Assembly: GCF_001519065.1 (NCBI RefSeq)
Contig: NZ_KQ954254.1
Span: 251,420-315,419 of the forward strand
Direction of reading: 5' to 3'
Length of the DNA stretch: 64,000 nt
From: Novosphingobium sp. FSW06-99
GTDB taxonomy: Bacteria; Pseudomonadota; Alphaproteobacteria; Sphingomonadales; Sphingomonadaceae
The position numbers were made by a program, and so were the translations under genes. Under the pieces are notes generated by a model. It saw only the letters and a program-made list of their open reading frames with translations. It was not told the DNA's origin and did no database searches. Shown piece after piece: positions 25,853-35,800 of the stretch. Position 1 is the first letter of the stretch, and each line of letters starts with the position of its first letter.

Positions 25853-26650
25853 ATGTTTCGCCGCAGTCTTGCCCTGTTTGCCTTGCTCGTGCTGGCCGCG
25901 TGCGGGCACACGTCGAACCCCGCCGACAATCCCGGCAGCCTGAGCGTTGCAGCAACCGCGATCCCGCATGCCGAGATCCTGGAACACATCAAGCCGGTGC
26001 TGGCGCGCGAGGGGATCGATCTGAAGATCGTCGTGCTCAACGATTTCGTGCAGCCCAATGTGCAAGTTGCCGAAGGGCGCGTGACGGTCAATTATTTCGA
26101 GACCAAACCCTATCTCGACGAATTCAACAAGCACCGCGCGGTCAAGCTGGTGACGATCGCCGGCGTCCATGTCGAGCCGATGGGCGGCTATTCGCGGCGG
26201 TGGAAAAAGCTGGGCGATCTGCCCGACGGCGCCGTGGTGGCGATCCCCAACGAGGGCAGCAACGGCGGCCGCGCGCTGGCGCTGTTGGCGCGGGCGGGGC
26301 TGTTGAAACTGCGGCCCGGGGCAGGGGCGCTGGCCACGCCCGATGACATCATCGCCAACCCCAAGAAGCTGCAGATTCGCGAGCTGGAGGCGGCGACGTT
26401 GCCGCGCGTGCTCGATCAGGTCGATCTGGCGCTGATCAACACCAATTATGCGCTGGTCGCCAAACTCAATCCGCTGCGCGATGCGCTGGTGATCGAGGAC
26501 AAGGACAGCCCCTATGTCAACTATGTGGTCGGGCTGGACAGCGCGCGTTCCGACCCGCGCGTGGCAAAGCTGGTCGCCGCGTTGCGCAGCGCGGACGTCA
26601 AGGCGTTTATCGAACAGCGTTATGGCGGCGCGGTGATCCCGGCGTTCTGA
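25853..26650 (+). CDS. metQ: Methionine-type ABC transporter substrate-binding lipoprotein MetQ
   Basis: This is a 265-residue NlpA/MetQ-family protein. Its signal ends in lipobox LAAC (Cys17), so it should be anchored in the membrane facing the periplasm. Family motifs include SVAATAIPHAEILEHIKPVL, the YFETKPYLDEFN stretch, VAIPNEGSNGGRAL and ALINTNYAL. The NlpA family binds L- or D-methionine, but relatives bind other amino acids, dipeptides or sulfur compounds. The downstream ATP-grasp and flavin monooxygenase genes suggest the ligand here may not be plain methionine. Confidence 0.9.
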   Translation: MFRRSLALFALLVLAACGHTSNPADNPGSLSVAATAIPHAEILEHIKPVLAREGIDLKIVVLNDFVQPNVQVAEGRVTVNYFETKPYLDEFNKHRAVKLVTIAGVHVEPMGGYSRRWKKLGDLPDGAVVAIPNEGSNGGRALALLARAGLLKLRPGAGALATPDDIIANPKKLQIRELEAATLPRVLDQVDLALINTNYALVAKLNPLRDALVIEDKDSPYVNYVVGLDSARSDPRVAKLVAALRSADVKAFIEQRYGGAVIPAF

Positions 26651-26713
26651 CCGGGACGGACGGCACCACAATGCCAGCTTGAAATCGTCGGCATATCGTT
26701 CAGGACACGCGCC

Positions 26714-27640
26714 ATGGCTCATCCCGATCTCGTCGTCTTCTACGAACACCCCGTGTGGTTCGCCCCCCTGTTCGCCGCGCTCGATCGCAGCGGCATCGCG
26801 TGGTCCGCGCTCTGTGCGACCGGACATGCGTTCGATCCGTCCGATCCGGTGCCGCCCGCGCCATTGGTGCTCAACCGCATCGCCATGTCGAGCTTCCTGC
26901 GCCAGGCCGAACACCCGATCTTCTATGCCCAGTCGCTGTTTGCGCAGTGGGAAGGGCTTGGCGCGCGGGTGCTCAACGGCAGCGTGGCGCTGGCGCTCGA
27001 TGCGTCGAAGGCGCGCCAGTTGGCGCTGATCCACCGGCTGGGGCTGAATGCCCCGGCCACCCGCGTCGTCCATGCCCGCGCCGATCTGGTGGCGGCGGCA
27101 GAGGCGATCGGGTTTCCGCTGGTGGTAAAGGCCGATATCGGCGGCGCGGGCGCCGGGATCGTGCGCTATGACACTCTGGCAGAGTTGCGCGACGCGATTG
27201 CGGCGGCAACAGTGCCTGCGGGGATCAACGGGGTGACGTTGGTGCAGGACTATGTACCGCGCCGGGGCGGCCGGATCACGCGGGTCGAAACGCTGGGCGG
27301 GCGCTATCTCTATGCACTCGATATCGAAAGCGACGGCGATACCTTCGATCTGTGCCCTGCCGATGCCTGCGCGGTCGGTCGGCCCCCGGTGCGCATGGCA
27401 CGCACCGATCCGCCGCCCGAACTGATCGCCGCGACCGAGGCGATCGTGCAGGCCGCCGGGCTCGACCTGGGCGGGGTCGAATATCTGATCGACGATCGCG
27501 ACGGGGTGGCGCGGTTCTATGATATCAACGCCTTGTCGAACTTCGTGGCCAGCCCGCTCGATGTGCTGGGCTGGGACCCGCACGATCGCCTGGTCGACTG
27601 GCTGGGCCAACAGATTGCCAAGACGCGAGAGGCGGCCTGA
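26714..27640 (+). CDS. ATP-grasp ligase (RimK/glutathione synthetase-like)
   Basis: This is a 308-residue ATP-grasp protein. FPLVVKADIGGAGAGIVRYD (about residues 135-154) is the phosphate-binding strand-loop; VTLVQDYVPRRGG and the metal-ligand end GGVEYLIDDRDGVARFYDINAL with the acidic and Asn residues complete the fold. Such enzymes join a carboxylate to an amine or thiol through an acyl phosphate. The substrate cannot be read. It follows metQ by 63 bases with AGGA before its ATG, and its stop overlaps the next start (TGATG). It could act on an imported amino acid or peptide, or on the product of the divergent NRPS locus. Confidence 0.8.
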   Translation: MAHPDLVVFYEHPVWFAPLFAALDRSGIAWSALCATGHAFDPSDPVPPAPLVLNRIAMSSFLRQAEHPIFYAQSLFAQWEGLGARVLNGSVALALDASKARQLALIHRLGLNAPATRVVHARADLVAAAEAIGFPLVVKADIGGAGAGIVRYDTLAELRDAIAAATVPAGINGVTLVQDYVPRRGGRITRVETLGGRYLYALDIESDGDTFDLCPADACAVGRPPVRMARTDPPPELIAATEAIVQAAGLDLGGVEYLIDDRDGVARFYDINALSNFVASPLDVLGWDPHDRLVDWLGQQIAKTREAA

Positions 27641-28686
27641 TGCGGTTTGGATTCTGGATGCCGGTGTTTGGCGGCTGGCTGCGCAATGTGCCTGATGAAG
27701 GCATGCGCGCCGATTGGACTTATGCGCGCGATCTGACCCTGGCGGCCGAGCGGCAGGGCTGGGACCTGACGCTGATCGCCGAGCTCAACCTCAACGACAT
27801 CAAGGGCATCGATGCCCCCGCGCTCGATGCCTGGTCGACCGCTGCGGCGCTGGCGGCGGTGACCTCCACGCTCGAACTGATGGTCGCGGTGCGACCCAAT
27901 TTTCACCATCCCGCGCTGTTTGCCAAACAGGCCGCCAATATCGATGCGATCGCAGGCGGGCGCCTGTCGCTCAATGTGGTGTCGTCGTGGTGGGCCGACG
28001 AGGCGCGGCAATACGGGCTGCAATTCGATCAGCACGACGATCGCTATGCACGCACGGCGGAATGGCTGGCGGTGGTCGATGGCCTGTGGTCGCAGGCGCG
28101 GTTTTCGCATGCGGGGCGGTTTTATCAGCTCGACAACGCGATCTGCGAGCCAAAGCCGGTCGCCCGCCCGCGTCCGCGCATCTATGCCGGGGGCGAAAGC
28201 GAGGCGGCCAAGGCGTTGATCGCGCGCGATTGTGATTCGTTCGTGATGCACGGCGATGCGCCCGATGTGATCGCGCAGAAAATCGCCGACATGCGGGCGC
28301 GGCGCACGGCGCTCGGTCTGCCGCCGATGACGTTCGGCATGGCCGGTTATGCGATCGTGCGCGATACCGAGGCCGAGGCTCAGGCTGAACTGGAACGGAT
28401 CACCACGCTGACCGGTGCGCCCCCGGCGGGGTACGACAATTTCGACCAGTGGCTGGCGGGCACGCAACTTGAACGCGAAATGCAGATCCGCGAATATTCG
28501 GTGTCGAACCGGGGCCTTCGCGCCGGGCTGGTCGGTACGCCCGAGACGGTGCTGGCGCGGATTGCCGATTACGAGGCCGCCGGGCTCGATCTGCTGTTGC
28601 TGCAACTGAGCCCGCAGGCCGAAGAAATGGCCCGCTTTGCCGACCGCGTGATCGCGCCCTGGCGATCGGCGGAGCAGCGCCGCTGA
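27640..28686 (+). CDS. LLM-class flavin-dependent monooxygenase (SsuD/SfnG-like)
   Basis: This 348-residue bacterial-luciferase-like enzyme has the typical blocks LELMVAVRPNFHHPALFAKQ, AGGRLSLNVVSSWW, the HDDRYARTAEWL helix and GRFYQLDNAICEPKPVARPRP. Close relatives use reduced FMN and oxygen to cleave C-S bonds in alkanesulfonates or dimethyl sulfone. It needs a separate flavin reductase, which is not in the window. It is last in the five-gene run metNIQ/ATP-grasp/LLM, which reads as uptake and oxidative processing of a sulfur- or amino acid-containing compound. Confidence 0.85.
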   Translation: MRFGFWMPVFGGWLRNVPDEGMRADWTYARDLTLAAERQGWDLTLIAELNLNDIKGIDAPALDAWSTAAALAAVTSTLELMVAVRPNFHHPALFAKQAANIDAIAGGRLSLNVVSSWWADEARQYGLQFDQHDDRYARTAEWLAVVDGLWSQARFSHAGRFYQLDNAICEPKPVARPRPRIYAGGESEAAKALIARDCDSFVMHGDAPDVIAQKIADMRARRTALGLPPMTFGMAGYAIVRDTEAEAQAELERITTLTGAPPAGYDNFDQWLAGTQLEREMQIREYSVSNRGLRAGLVGTPETVLARIADYEAAGLDLLLLQLSPQAEEMARFADRVIAPWRSAEQRR

Positions 28687-28740
28687 CCGCGCTGGCGGTT
28701 TTGCGGGCCCGGACAACACCCTAATACCGACGCGCCACAA

Positions 28741-28757
28741 ATCAGATTGTTTCTGAT
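28741..28757. promoter_or_regulatory. Inverted repeat upstream of the ECF sigma gene
   Basis: ATCAGA (28741-28746) and TCTGAT (28752-28757) flank TTGTT, in the AT-rich part of the 145-base gap before the sigma gene. The dyad lies 75 bases upstream of the start at 28832, near where a promoter would be. A Fur-type or autoregulatory site is possible, but no exact consensus is met. Confidence 0.3.
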
Positions 28758-28831
28758 GAAATTATAGTGGACACGGTCGTGGCAGTGTCGGCGGTCGGGA
28801 TCGTCGGAGGGGAAGGCGAAAAGGCAAAGCG

Positions 28832-29428
28832 TTGTCATCGTCGATGGTGAGTTCGGGCAGCAAACTTGCGGATTGGTCGGCGTTGGCGCCGGACAATGCC
28901 CCTGAACGGGGGGCGGGGCTGACGGCTGTGTTCATGGACAATCGCTCGCGCCTGATGATGTTCATGCGTGCGCGCTGCCGGGGCGGTTCGGTCGGCACCG
29001 AGGTGGATGACATGATGCAGGAACTGTGGCTGCGCTGTCAGACGGTCGATGTTCGCGCCATCGGCGATCCCAAATCGTACCTTTTCCGGATGGCGCACAA
29101 TCTGGTCATCGATCGCGTGCGCCAGCTTGAACGCGGCCGCCATTATGAATCCGACTGGGCCTATGTGAAAGACCGCCTGGATGGCAGCGCCGATGCCGCG
29201 CTGGCCGAACGCAGCCTGATCGCGCGTGATCGTCTCAGGCACCTGGACGCAAGGCTCAATTCGGTTGGAGAACGGGCCGCGCTTATCTATCGCCAATATC
29301 GTATCGAAGGTGTGCCGCAGGCCCAGATTGCCGCAGACCTTGGCGTCAGCCTCAGCACCGTGGAAAAGGATCTGCGCAAGGCCTACGAGGCCGTCCTGGC
29401 GTTCCGGGAGGGGCCCGATGAGGAATGA
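28832..29428 (+). CDS. ECF sigma factor, FecI-like
   Basis: This is a 198-residue sigma-70 family protein with region 2 (RSRLMMFMRARCRGGSVGTE through DDMMQELWLRCQ and SYLFRMAHNLVIDRVRQ) and region 4 (ERAALIYRQYRIEGVPQAQIA followed by the LGVSLSTVEKDLRKAYEAV helix-turn-helix). FecI-type factors are released by a FecR sensor when an outer-membrane receptor binds its ligand. TTG at 28832 has AAAGG seven bases upstream; ATG at 28844 is the alternative start. It begins a run of sigma, FecR, STN-receptor and autotransporter genes in the same direction, its likely regulon. Confidence 0.9.
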   Translation: MSSSMVSSGSKLADWSALAPDNAPERGAGLTAVFMDNRSRLMMFMRARCRGGSVGTEVDDMMQELWLRCQTVDVRAIGDPKSYLFRMAHNLVIDRVRQLERGRHYESDWAYVKDRLDGSADAALAERSLIARDRLRHLDARLNSVGERAALIYRQYRIEGVPQAQIAADLGVSLSTVEKDLRKAYEAVLAFREGPDEE

Positions 29429-29452
29429 GGCTTTGACAGGCGTCCTTGGGGT

Positions 29453-30472
29453 ATGAACAGCAAGGCCAATCCGCTGGACGCGATGGTGGAGGCCCAGGCC
29501 TTGAGCTGGGTTATCCGCATGCAGCGTGCCGACTTTGCCGAATGGGATGCGTTGACCGACTGGATGGACGCGGACCCCCGGCACGCCGACAGCTTCAACA
29601 GACTGTCGTTGCAGGATGCCGAAGTGGCGTCGATGCTCGCGGTGCCGTCATTGCCTGTGCCGCCATCACCCGTGCTGGCCGAACTCCGCGAGGATACACC
29701 GCGTGCCGCTGCGCCGGCAGAGCGGAGCAGCGGGACGCGCCCGTGGATGCGTATCGCGGCGAGCATCCTGCTGCCGGTCGCGTTGGCCGGGGGGTGGCTG
29801 GCGCACACGTTCCGGTCGCATCCGGCGCCTTTGCGGGTAACGGTTTTGCAAACCGGGCCGGGCGAGCGCCGGGATATCACGCTCGCCGACGGCACGCGCG
29901 TGGCACTGGCGGGTGCCACCAGCCTTGCCGTCGATGCCGATGGCCGGCATGTGCGGCTGCTGAATGGACGGGCGATGTTCACCGTCGTGCACGATCCACA
30001 CCATCCCTTTCGCGTCGATCTTGGCGATGCCACCGTCACCGATATCGGCACCGTGTTCGATCTGTACCGTTGGGGAGCCAGGGCCGATGTCGCCCTGTCG
30101 AGCGGGGCTGCCCTGTTGACGGCAGGGGGGCAGCGCATCGCGCTCCGGCCAGGCCAACGCGTGCGCATCGATGGTCATTCGGTCGGCCAGCCCCAATCAT
30201 TTCCGATCGAGGATATCGGCGGCTGGCGTCGAGGCAGCCTGACCTATACCGACGCGACGCTCGCCGCGATCGTGAATGATCTGCAAGCCGCGACCGGGGC
30301 TCCCATCCGTGCCAACCAAGACGTTGCCAACCAGCATTTTGCAGGTTCGATCCAGATCAGTGGCGATGCCGAACAGACTCTGGCGGGCGTGGCGCCGTTG
30401 CTCGGTGTCTCGGTTCGCCGGGACGGTGTGGTCTGGGAACTGGTCAGTCCGGGGCAAAAGGATCGCCGTTAG
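29453..30472 (+). CDS. FecR-family anti-sigma factor / sensor
   Basis: The 339-residue protein has a cytoplasmic N-terminal DUF4880-like sigma-binding part (ALSWVIRMQRADFAEWDALT, WMDADPRHADSFNRL), one membrane helix (about 104-119, IAASILLPVALAGGWL) and a periplasmic FecR domain (GERRDITLADGTRVALAGAT, LLNGRAMFTVVHDPHHPF). The C-terminal segment (LTYTDATLAAIVNDLQAATG) is the secretin-like STN-interacting region. It should pass the signal from the STN domain of the adjacent receptor to the ECF factor 24 bases upstream. Its 3' end overlaps the start of the receptor gene. Confidence 0.9.
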   Translation: MNSKANPLDAMVEAQALSWVIRMQRADFAEWDALTDWMDADPRHADSFNRLSLQDAEVASMLAVPSLPVPPSPVLAELREDTPRAAAPAERSSGTRPWMRIAASILLPVALAGGWLAHTFRSHPAPLRVTVLQTGPGERRDITLADGTRVALAGATSLAVDADGRHVRLLNGRAMFTVVHDPHHPFRVDLGDATVTDIGTVFDLYRWGARADVALSSGAALLTAGGQRIALRPGQRVRIDGHSVGQPQSFPIEDIGGWRRGSLTYTDATLAAIVNDLQAATGAPIRANQDVANQHFAGSIQISGDAEQTLAGVAPLLGVSVRRDGVVWELVSPGQKDRR

Positions 30473-32783
30473 CGTCCGCGCACTGCTGGTTGCCGTGATG
30501 GCCCCCGGACCGGCGTTGGCGGACCCATCGTTGCGGCTCGACCTTCCGCCAGGCCCGCTCGCCACGGCGGTCATGACGCTCGCGTCGATGGCGCACGCCA
30601 ATATCGGCAGCCAGGACCCGGGCATTCTTGCCATCCCGATCCCGGCCGAACATATGTCGGGATCACTCGCCAGCATGCTCGATCGCCTGGCCAGGCAGTC
30701 GCACACGCGATTGGTCCGGTTGCCGTCGGCATGGCAATTCGTGCGCGCTGACGCACCGCGGCACGTCGCGGCGCCGAAACCCGCACCGGTCCCGGATGCA
30801 CCGATCATCGTGCGCGCGTCGAAACGAAACGCCCCGTTGCGCGACGAGCCGGTCGAGGTTGTGCATCTGACGGGCCTCGAACGCGACGATTTCGGCGCGG
30901 CGCCCGACACGGGCACGCTGCTGGGCCAGGTGCCGACGCTGGTTTCGACCCATTGGGGCAACGGGCAGGACAAACTGTTTCTGCGCGGCGTTGCAGACAG
31001 CAGTTTTGCGGGGCCAAGCCCGGCGCTGGTTGGCCAGTATGTCGGTGACCAGCGTCTGACGTTCAGCGCACCCGATCCTGACTTGCGGCTCTATGATGTT
31101 GCGTCGGTCGAGATCCTGGAGGGGCCGCAGGGCACGCTCTACGGTGACGGCGCGCTGGGGGGGCTCGTTCGCATCGAGCCCAATCCGCCGGAACTTGATC
31201 GATGGCGCGGATCGGCCTGGGCCGGCGTGGCCACCACAAGCCATGGAGGGGTCGGGGGCGATGGCGGCGCCGTCGTCAATCTGCCGGTCGTCCGGGACAA
31301 ACTGGGTCTGCGGCTGCTGGGGTATGACTCGCTCGACGCAGGCTATATCAACGACAGCGAGCGCGGTCTGCGCGATGTCAACGCGGCGCATACGTGGGGT
31401 GGCCGCGCCGACCTTCGGGCCAGGGTTGCGGACGGCTGGACGGTCGATGCAGGGGGTATTGTCCAGCACATCGACAATCGGGATGCCCCCTATGCCGATG
31501 TCGGCGCGCCGTTGCTGACACGATCGAGCGACGTTGCGCAACCTTCCTACAATCATATCCTTACCGCGAGCGTCGTCATTGACGGGGATGTCGCCGGGCT
31601 GAAACTGCGTTCGACATCGGGGTTTGTGCGCAATGACTTCGGGCAGAAGTTCGAAGAGCTAACCATTGCGACGAATTATCACTTTGAATCAGTAAACCAA
31701 TCTTATCTCATCTCGCATGAGACCAGCCTGTCGAAATCCTCAAATTGGGGGGGATGGGTGATCGGCCTGAGCTATATTTCAGGTATAAATGATAACAATA
31801 TTGGTTTGGGAATTCTGGAATCGCCGGCGCAAATAGAATTTATAAGAAATAAATCTACAGATATTACGGTATATGGTGAAATCGAGCGCAAGATATTTGG
31901 CAAACTGTCGGGTACGGTCGGCGCGCGTTACTCGATATTCTCGCTATCGGGAGAGGCGATCGATCTGCAAGCCCCCTTTCACATCCTGGTTGCACAGCCG
32001 CGCTATGCGACGAGTACCGAGCGGGCGCTTCTTCCGTCGGCCGCGCTATCCTACGCATTTGGCGGCGGCGCGACGCTGTTTGCGCGCTATGGACAGGGTT
32101 TCCGGCCGGGTGGTTTGACTGCGGGCCAGGATTTGCAGCACTTCGAAGCGGACTCGATCCATACTTTCGAATTCGGTATGCGCCGCGGCGTGGCCAAAGT
32201 TGATACGTTCGCCGTGTCTGCAACCGCGTCGACAAGCCGCTGGCGCAATGTTCAGGCGGACCTACTGAACGGGCAAGGCCTGCCCTACATTGCCAACATC
32301 GGAAACGGTCAGCTCATCAATCTGAACGCGACGCTCACCTTGCGGGTAAGGCAGGGCTGGAGCCTGGGCGCATCGGGCTTTGTGGCGCATAGCCACCTTT
32401 CACCAACCCCCGATCTCGCGGTGCAAGGGGATGCCAGCGCGTTGCCGAACGTGGTCCACGACGGCGAAACCCTGTCGCTCGATCATTGGGGCCGGTTTGC
32501 CGCAGACCGTGACTGGCGCCTTGGATTGCGGGTGCAGCATGTCGGCCATTCGATCTTTGGCGTCGGCCCTGCGCTGGCCGTTCCACAGGGCGACTATACG
32601 ACGCTGGCGGCGGGCGGGTCGGTTCGCTTTGCCCCTTGCGATGTGCTGGTCGACGCCAGCAACCTGCTGGACAACCATCACAACGCGTTCGCCGCAGGAA
32701 CGCCGTTGGCGGGATTGGTCCGACAGCAGATCACCCCGCTGCGTCCGCGTACGATCCGATTCGGCGTCCAGCGCGCATTTTGA
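30426..32783 (+). CDS. TonB-dependent receptor with N-terminal STN signalling domain
   Basis: This outer-membrane receptor of about 785 residues begins with signal ALLVAVMAPGPALA. An STN domain follows (LRLDLPPGPLATAVMTLASM to SAWQFVRAD), then a plug (VASVEILEGPQGTLYGDGALGG) and a 22-strand barrel ending in the IRFGVQRAF strand with a terminal Phe. GTG at 30426 gives a sensible signal length; ATG at 30366 would put 45 residues before it. The STN domain is what contacts FecR in FecA-type signalling. The stretch 31660-31900 is visibly AT-rich and uses codons unlike the rest. The ligand is unknown; the next gene is a large autotransporter rather than a siderophore gene. Confidence 0.88.
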   Translation: MWSGNWSVRGKRIAVSVRALLVAVMAPGPALADPSLRLDLPPGPLATAVMTLASMAHANIGSQDPGILAIPIPAEHMSGSLASMLDRLARQSHTRLVRLPSAWQFVRADAPRHVAAPKPAPVPDAPIIVRASKRNAPLRDEPVEVVHLTGLERDDFGAAPDTGTLLGQVPTLVSTHWGNGQDKLFLRGVADSSFAGPSPALVGQYVGDQRLTFSAPDPDLRLYDVASVEILEGPQGTLYGDGALGGLVRIEPNPPELDRWRGSAWAGVATTSHGGVGGDGGAVVNLPVVRDKLGLRLLGYDSLDAGYINDSERGLRDVNAAHTWGGRADLRARVADGWTVDAGGIVQHIDNRDAPYADVGAPLLTRSSDVAQPSYNHILTASVVIDGDVAGLKLRSTSGFVRNDFGQKFEELTIATNYHFESVNQSYLISHETSLSKSSNWGGWVIGLSYISGINDNNIGLGILESPAQIEFIRNKSTDITVYGEIERKIFGKLSGTVGARYSIFSLSGEAIDLQAPFHILVAQPRYATSTERALLPSAALSYAFGGGATLFARYGQGFRPGGLTAGQDLQHFEADSIHTFEFGMRRGVAKVDTFAVSATASTSRWRNVQADLLNGQGLPYIANIGNGQLINLNATLTLRVRQGWSLGASGFVAHSHLSPTPDLAVQGDASALPNVVHDGETLSLDHWGRFAADRDWRLGLRVQHVGHSIFGVGPALAVPQGDYTTLAAGGSVRFAPCDVLVDASNLLDNHHNAFAAGTPLAGLVRQQITPLRPRTIRFGVQRAF
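31660..31900 (+). other. AT-rich patch inside the receptor barrel
   Basis: By eye this 240-base part of the TonB receptor is rich in A and T (for example ATAAATGATAACAATATTGG near 31785) while the flanks are GC-rich. The reading frame stays open and codes for barrel strands and loops. Such a patch fits a replaced (recombined) ligand-binding segment or relaxed selection in surface loops. Confidence 0.6.
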
Positions 32784-32850
32784 ATTTTTATTACGGTTTT
32801 CCGACAGCTCCCGCGTCAGCCCTACAGAAGCATAATTTAGGGGCAATAAC

Positions 32851-35800
32851 ATGGGCATTGACGGCGTTGCACAAACCGTAAGATCGCGCCTGGGCATTGA
32901 TCGACTTAAGTTTGGAACGGCAATCACCGGGGCGGCGGCGCTGCTGCTGGTTCCGATGTCTGCGCAGGCTGCCACGAATTCCTCACCCTACAAGCTCTCG
33001 GCCCCGAGTGTCGCCACGCCTGGCACTCAGGACAACGTCCAGCATGACGTTCTTCCTGTCGCGGCGCCCCGCGATCTGACCGTCCGCGCAACGGCAACGC
33101 ACCGGCTGGATGCGGCAGGCAATGGCGATGTGACCATCAGCGACGGCAATGTCAGCACGACCGGAAACTACGCGCCCGGCATCGCCGTGACATCGACCGG
33201 CGCCACCACCATCACTGCGGGCGCGGTGTCGACCACCGGGAACCAGTCCGACGGGATCACGGTCAGTGGTTCCGGCCCGATCAGCATTGCGGCATCGAGC
33301 GTATCCACGACCGGGAGCGGCTCCTATCGATACGGCGCGACGGGGGGGAACGGATCGTATGGCATCCGGGCGATCGGTGGAGGCGATATCGCCATCAATG
33401 TCGGAACAGTCACGACGACCGGGGCCTTTGCGGGCGGTATTCTGGCCTACTCGCCGACTGGCAATATATCGATCAATGCCGGATCGATCGACGCAACCGG
33501 CCATGGTGCGATCGGCATCTATGCAACCGGTAACGATCTGACGATCACGACGGGTTCGATTGACGCCGGCCTGGCCGGTATCAACCTTTTCGCGGTTGGT
33601 GCTGGCGCATCTGTCAACCTGACGGTGAACGGGGATATCTCGGCGACTGACAAGCTTGCGACGGGCATCAGCATCAGTTCGTACGGCGACATCACCGTGC
33701 ACGATTCCGGAACCATCACAACCACCAGCACGCAGACCGGCATCATCAAAGTTGGCGGGGGCGGTGGTATCCTGCTCAATGCGGCGGGCAGCATCACCGT
33801 CGACGGTGGCACAAACGTCATCACCAATGGCGTCGGAGAACAAGGTGTCGTGGCAAACAGCCTGACCGGCGATGTTTCGCTCGACCTGGGTTCGATTACC
33901 ACCCATGGGGGCGAGGCTGGCGCCATCACCGCCTCGACCGTCAACATTCAATACAATTTCCAGACCCAGACTTATACGACGACGGTCGGGGGCAACGTTT
34001 CCATCGCGGTCGACAACATCAAGACGTATGGAAGAGATTCCGGCGGCATCCTGGCTGCGGGTGCCAATGTCGACATCACCGTAAAGGGTGCGATTTCGAC
34101 TTACGGAGGCTTCTCGACGGGCATCACGGCCGTCGCCTATGCCGGCGATGTTGCGATCCACAACAACGGTTCGATCACGACGACTTATGCAGGTTCGTCA
34201 GGGATCTACGCCAAGGCGACCGGCAATGTCACGATTGATGGCGGTGGCAGCATTGCCGTGGCGGGCAGCGGTGCCAGCGGTATCGTCGCGCTGTCCACCG
34301 GCGGTGGCGCGATCAGCATTACGACGGGCGACATCGCCACCAGCGGGAACGGGATCTACGCGGAGTCGATCGCCGGGAATGGCTATCAGACCAGCGGCAT
34401 TACAATTTCGACGGGGAATGTGACGACCCTCGAAAGCGGCCACGACGCCACCGGTATTTTTGCCACCAACAAAAATCGATACGGCAACGTTGCCATCGAC
34501 ACCGGAAATGTCACCACACGAGGAGACTATGCGTCCGCGATTGTCGCCCTCGCGGTCGATGGGAACATCAGCATCAATACCGGCGATGTCACCACACGCG
34601 GTCTGGGCGCCTTCGGTATCCTGACAGAGGCTGGTTCCGTCGACATCGCCGCCGGAACGGTCTCGACATCAGGCGACGATGCACCCGCTATCTTTGCCTT
34701 CGCGGGGCTGACCCCGTCAAGCACGGGGCATATCACGATTACCGGCAACGCCGTCTCGACCCAGGGCAACGGTTCGGAAGCCATCTATGCCCGGTCCGAG
34801 CAGGGCGATCTGACCATCAACGTCGGCACGGTTACCACCCAGGGACGCGGCTCGGTGGGGGTTTACGCCTATTCGTCGGGCACGACCCAGGTCTCGATAA
34901 ACGCTCTCTCGACAGCAGGCGATGCCGCGAGCGGCCTTGTTGCCGTCTCTGCGGGTGATGCAACCAACAGTGTCATCGTCAACGCCGGCACCGTTTCGAC
35001 AACCGGCACGAAGTCGAACGGCATCGCCGCCGTGGCGAAGAATGCCCAGGTGGACATCAATGCCGGAACGGTGACCACATCGGGCGTCAATGCGGCCGCC
35101 ATCGTTGGCTATTCGCAATTCGGCACGGCCACGGTCAAGGCGGGCACGGTTGCGACCACCGGCATGAACGCGTTCGGCATCTATGCAAACGGTGGTTCGG
35201 GAGCCACTATCGTGGGTGACACCATCACGACCAGCGGCGATGTTTCCAATGCGGTGGTGGTGCGCTCGGGCGGCTATGGCCTGAGCGGCGATGCTTCGGT
35301 CACCGTCGGCTCGGTCACCACCAACGGCAAGCAGAGCGCCGGCATCGACGCTCTCGTGCTAGGTATCGGCGCAACCGGCACCTCATCGCTGACCATCGAT
35401 GCGGGATCGATCACGACCAACGGGATCGACAGCCCCGGCATCAGCGCTTTCGACAATTACGGCGCGATCAACATCACCACATCGGCGATCACGACCAAGG
35501 GCGCAGAATCCGTCGGCATCATCGCCGTCGGCGGGCAGGACATCACGATCAACGCCGGCAGCATTTCCACGCTGGCGACATCGATCTATGCGCAAGGCAG
35601 CGGTGATGGCACGATCGCAATCAACGTGGCGGGCAAAGTCCAGTCCACCGGCTACAGCGCGATCGTCGCGATAAACCAGGCCGGTTCCACCGCGATCTCT
35701 GTCGGTGCGGGTGGCAGCGTGATCGGCGCGGGCGACGGCATTCAGGTGCAGAGCGGTGGTGGCAATGTGACGATCACCAACGCCGGTACGATCGCGGGCG

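Noticed and set aside
28832..32783. Siderophore uptake locus
   Set aside because: The FecI/FecR/receptor trio fits iron signalling, but no siderophore, haem or iron reductase gene is adjacent; ligand left open.
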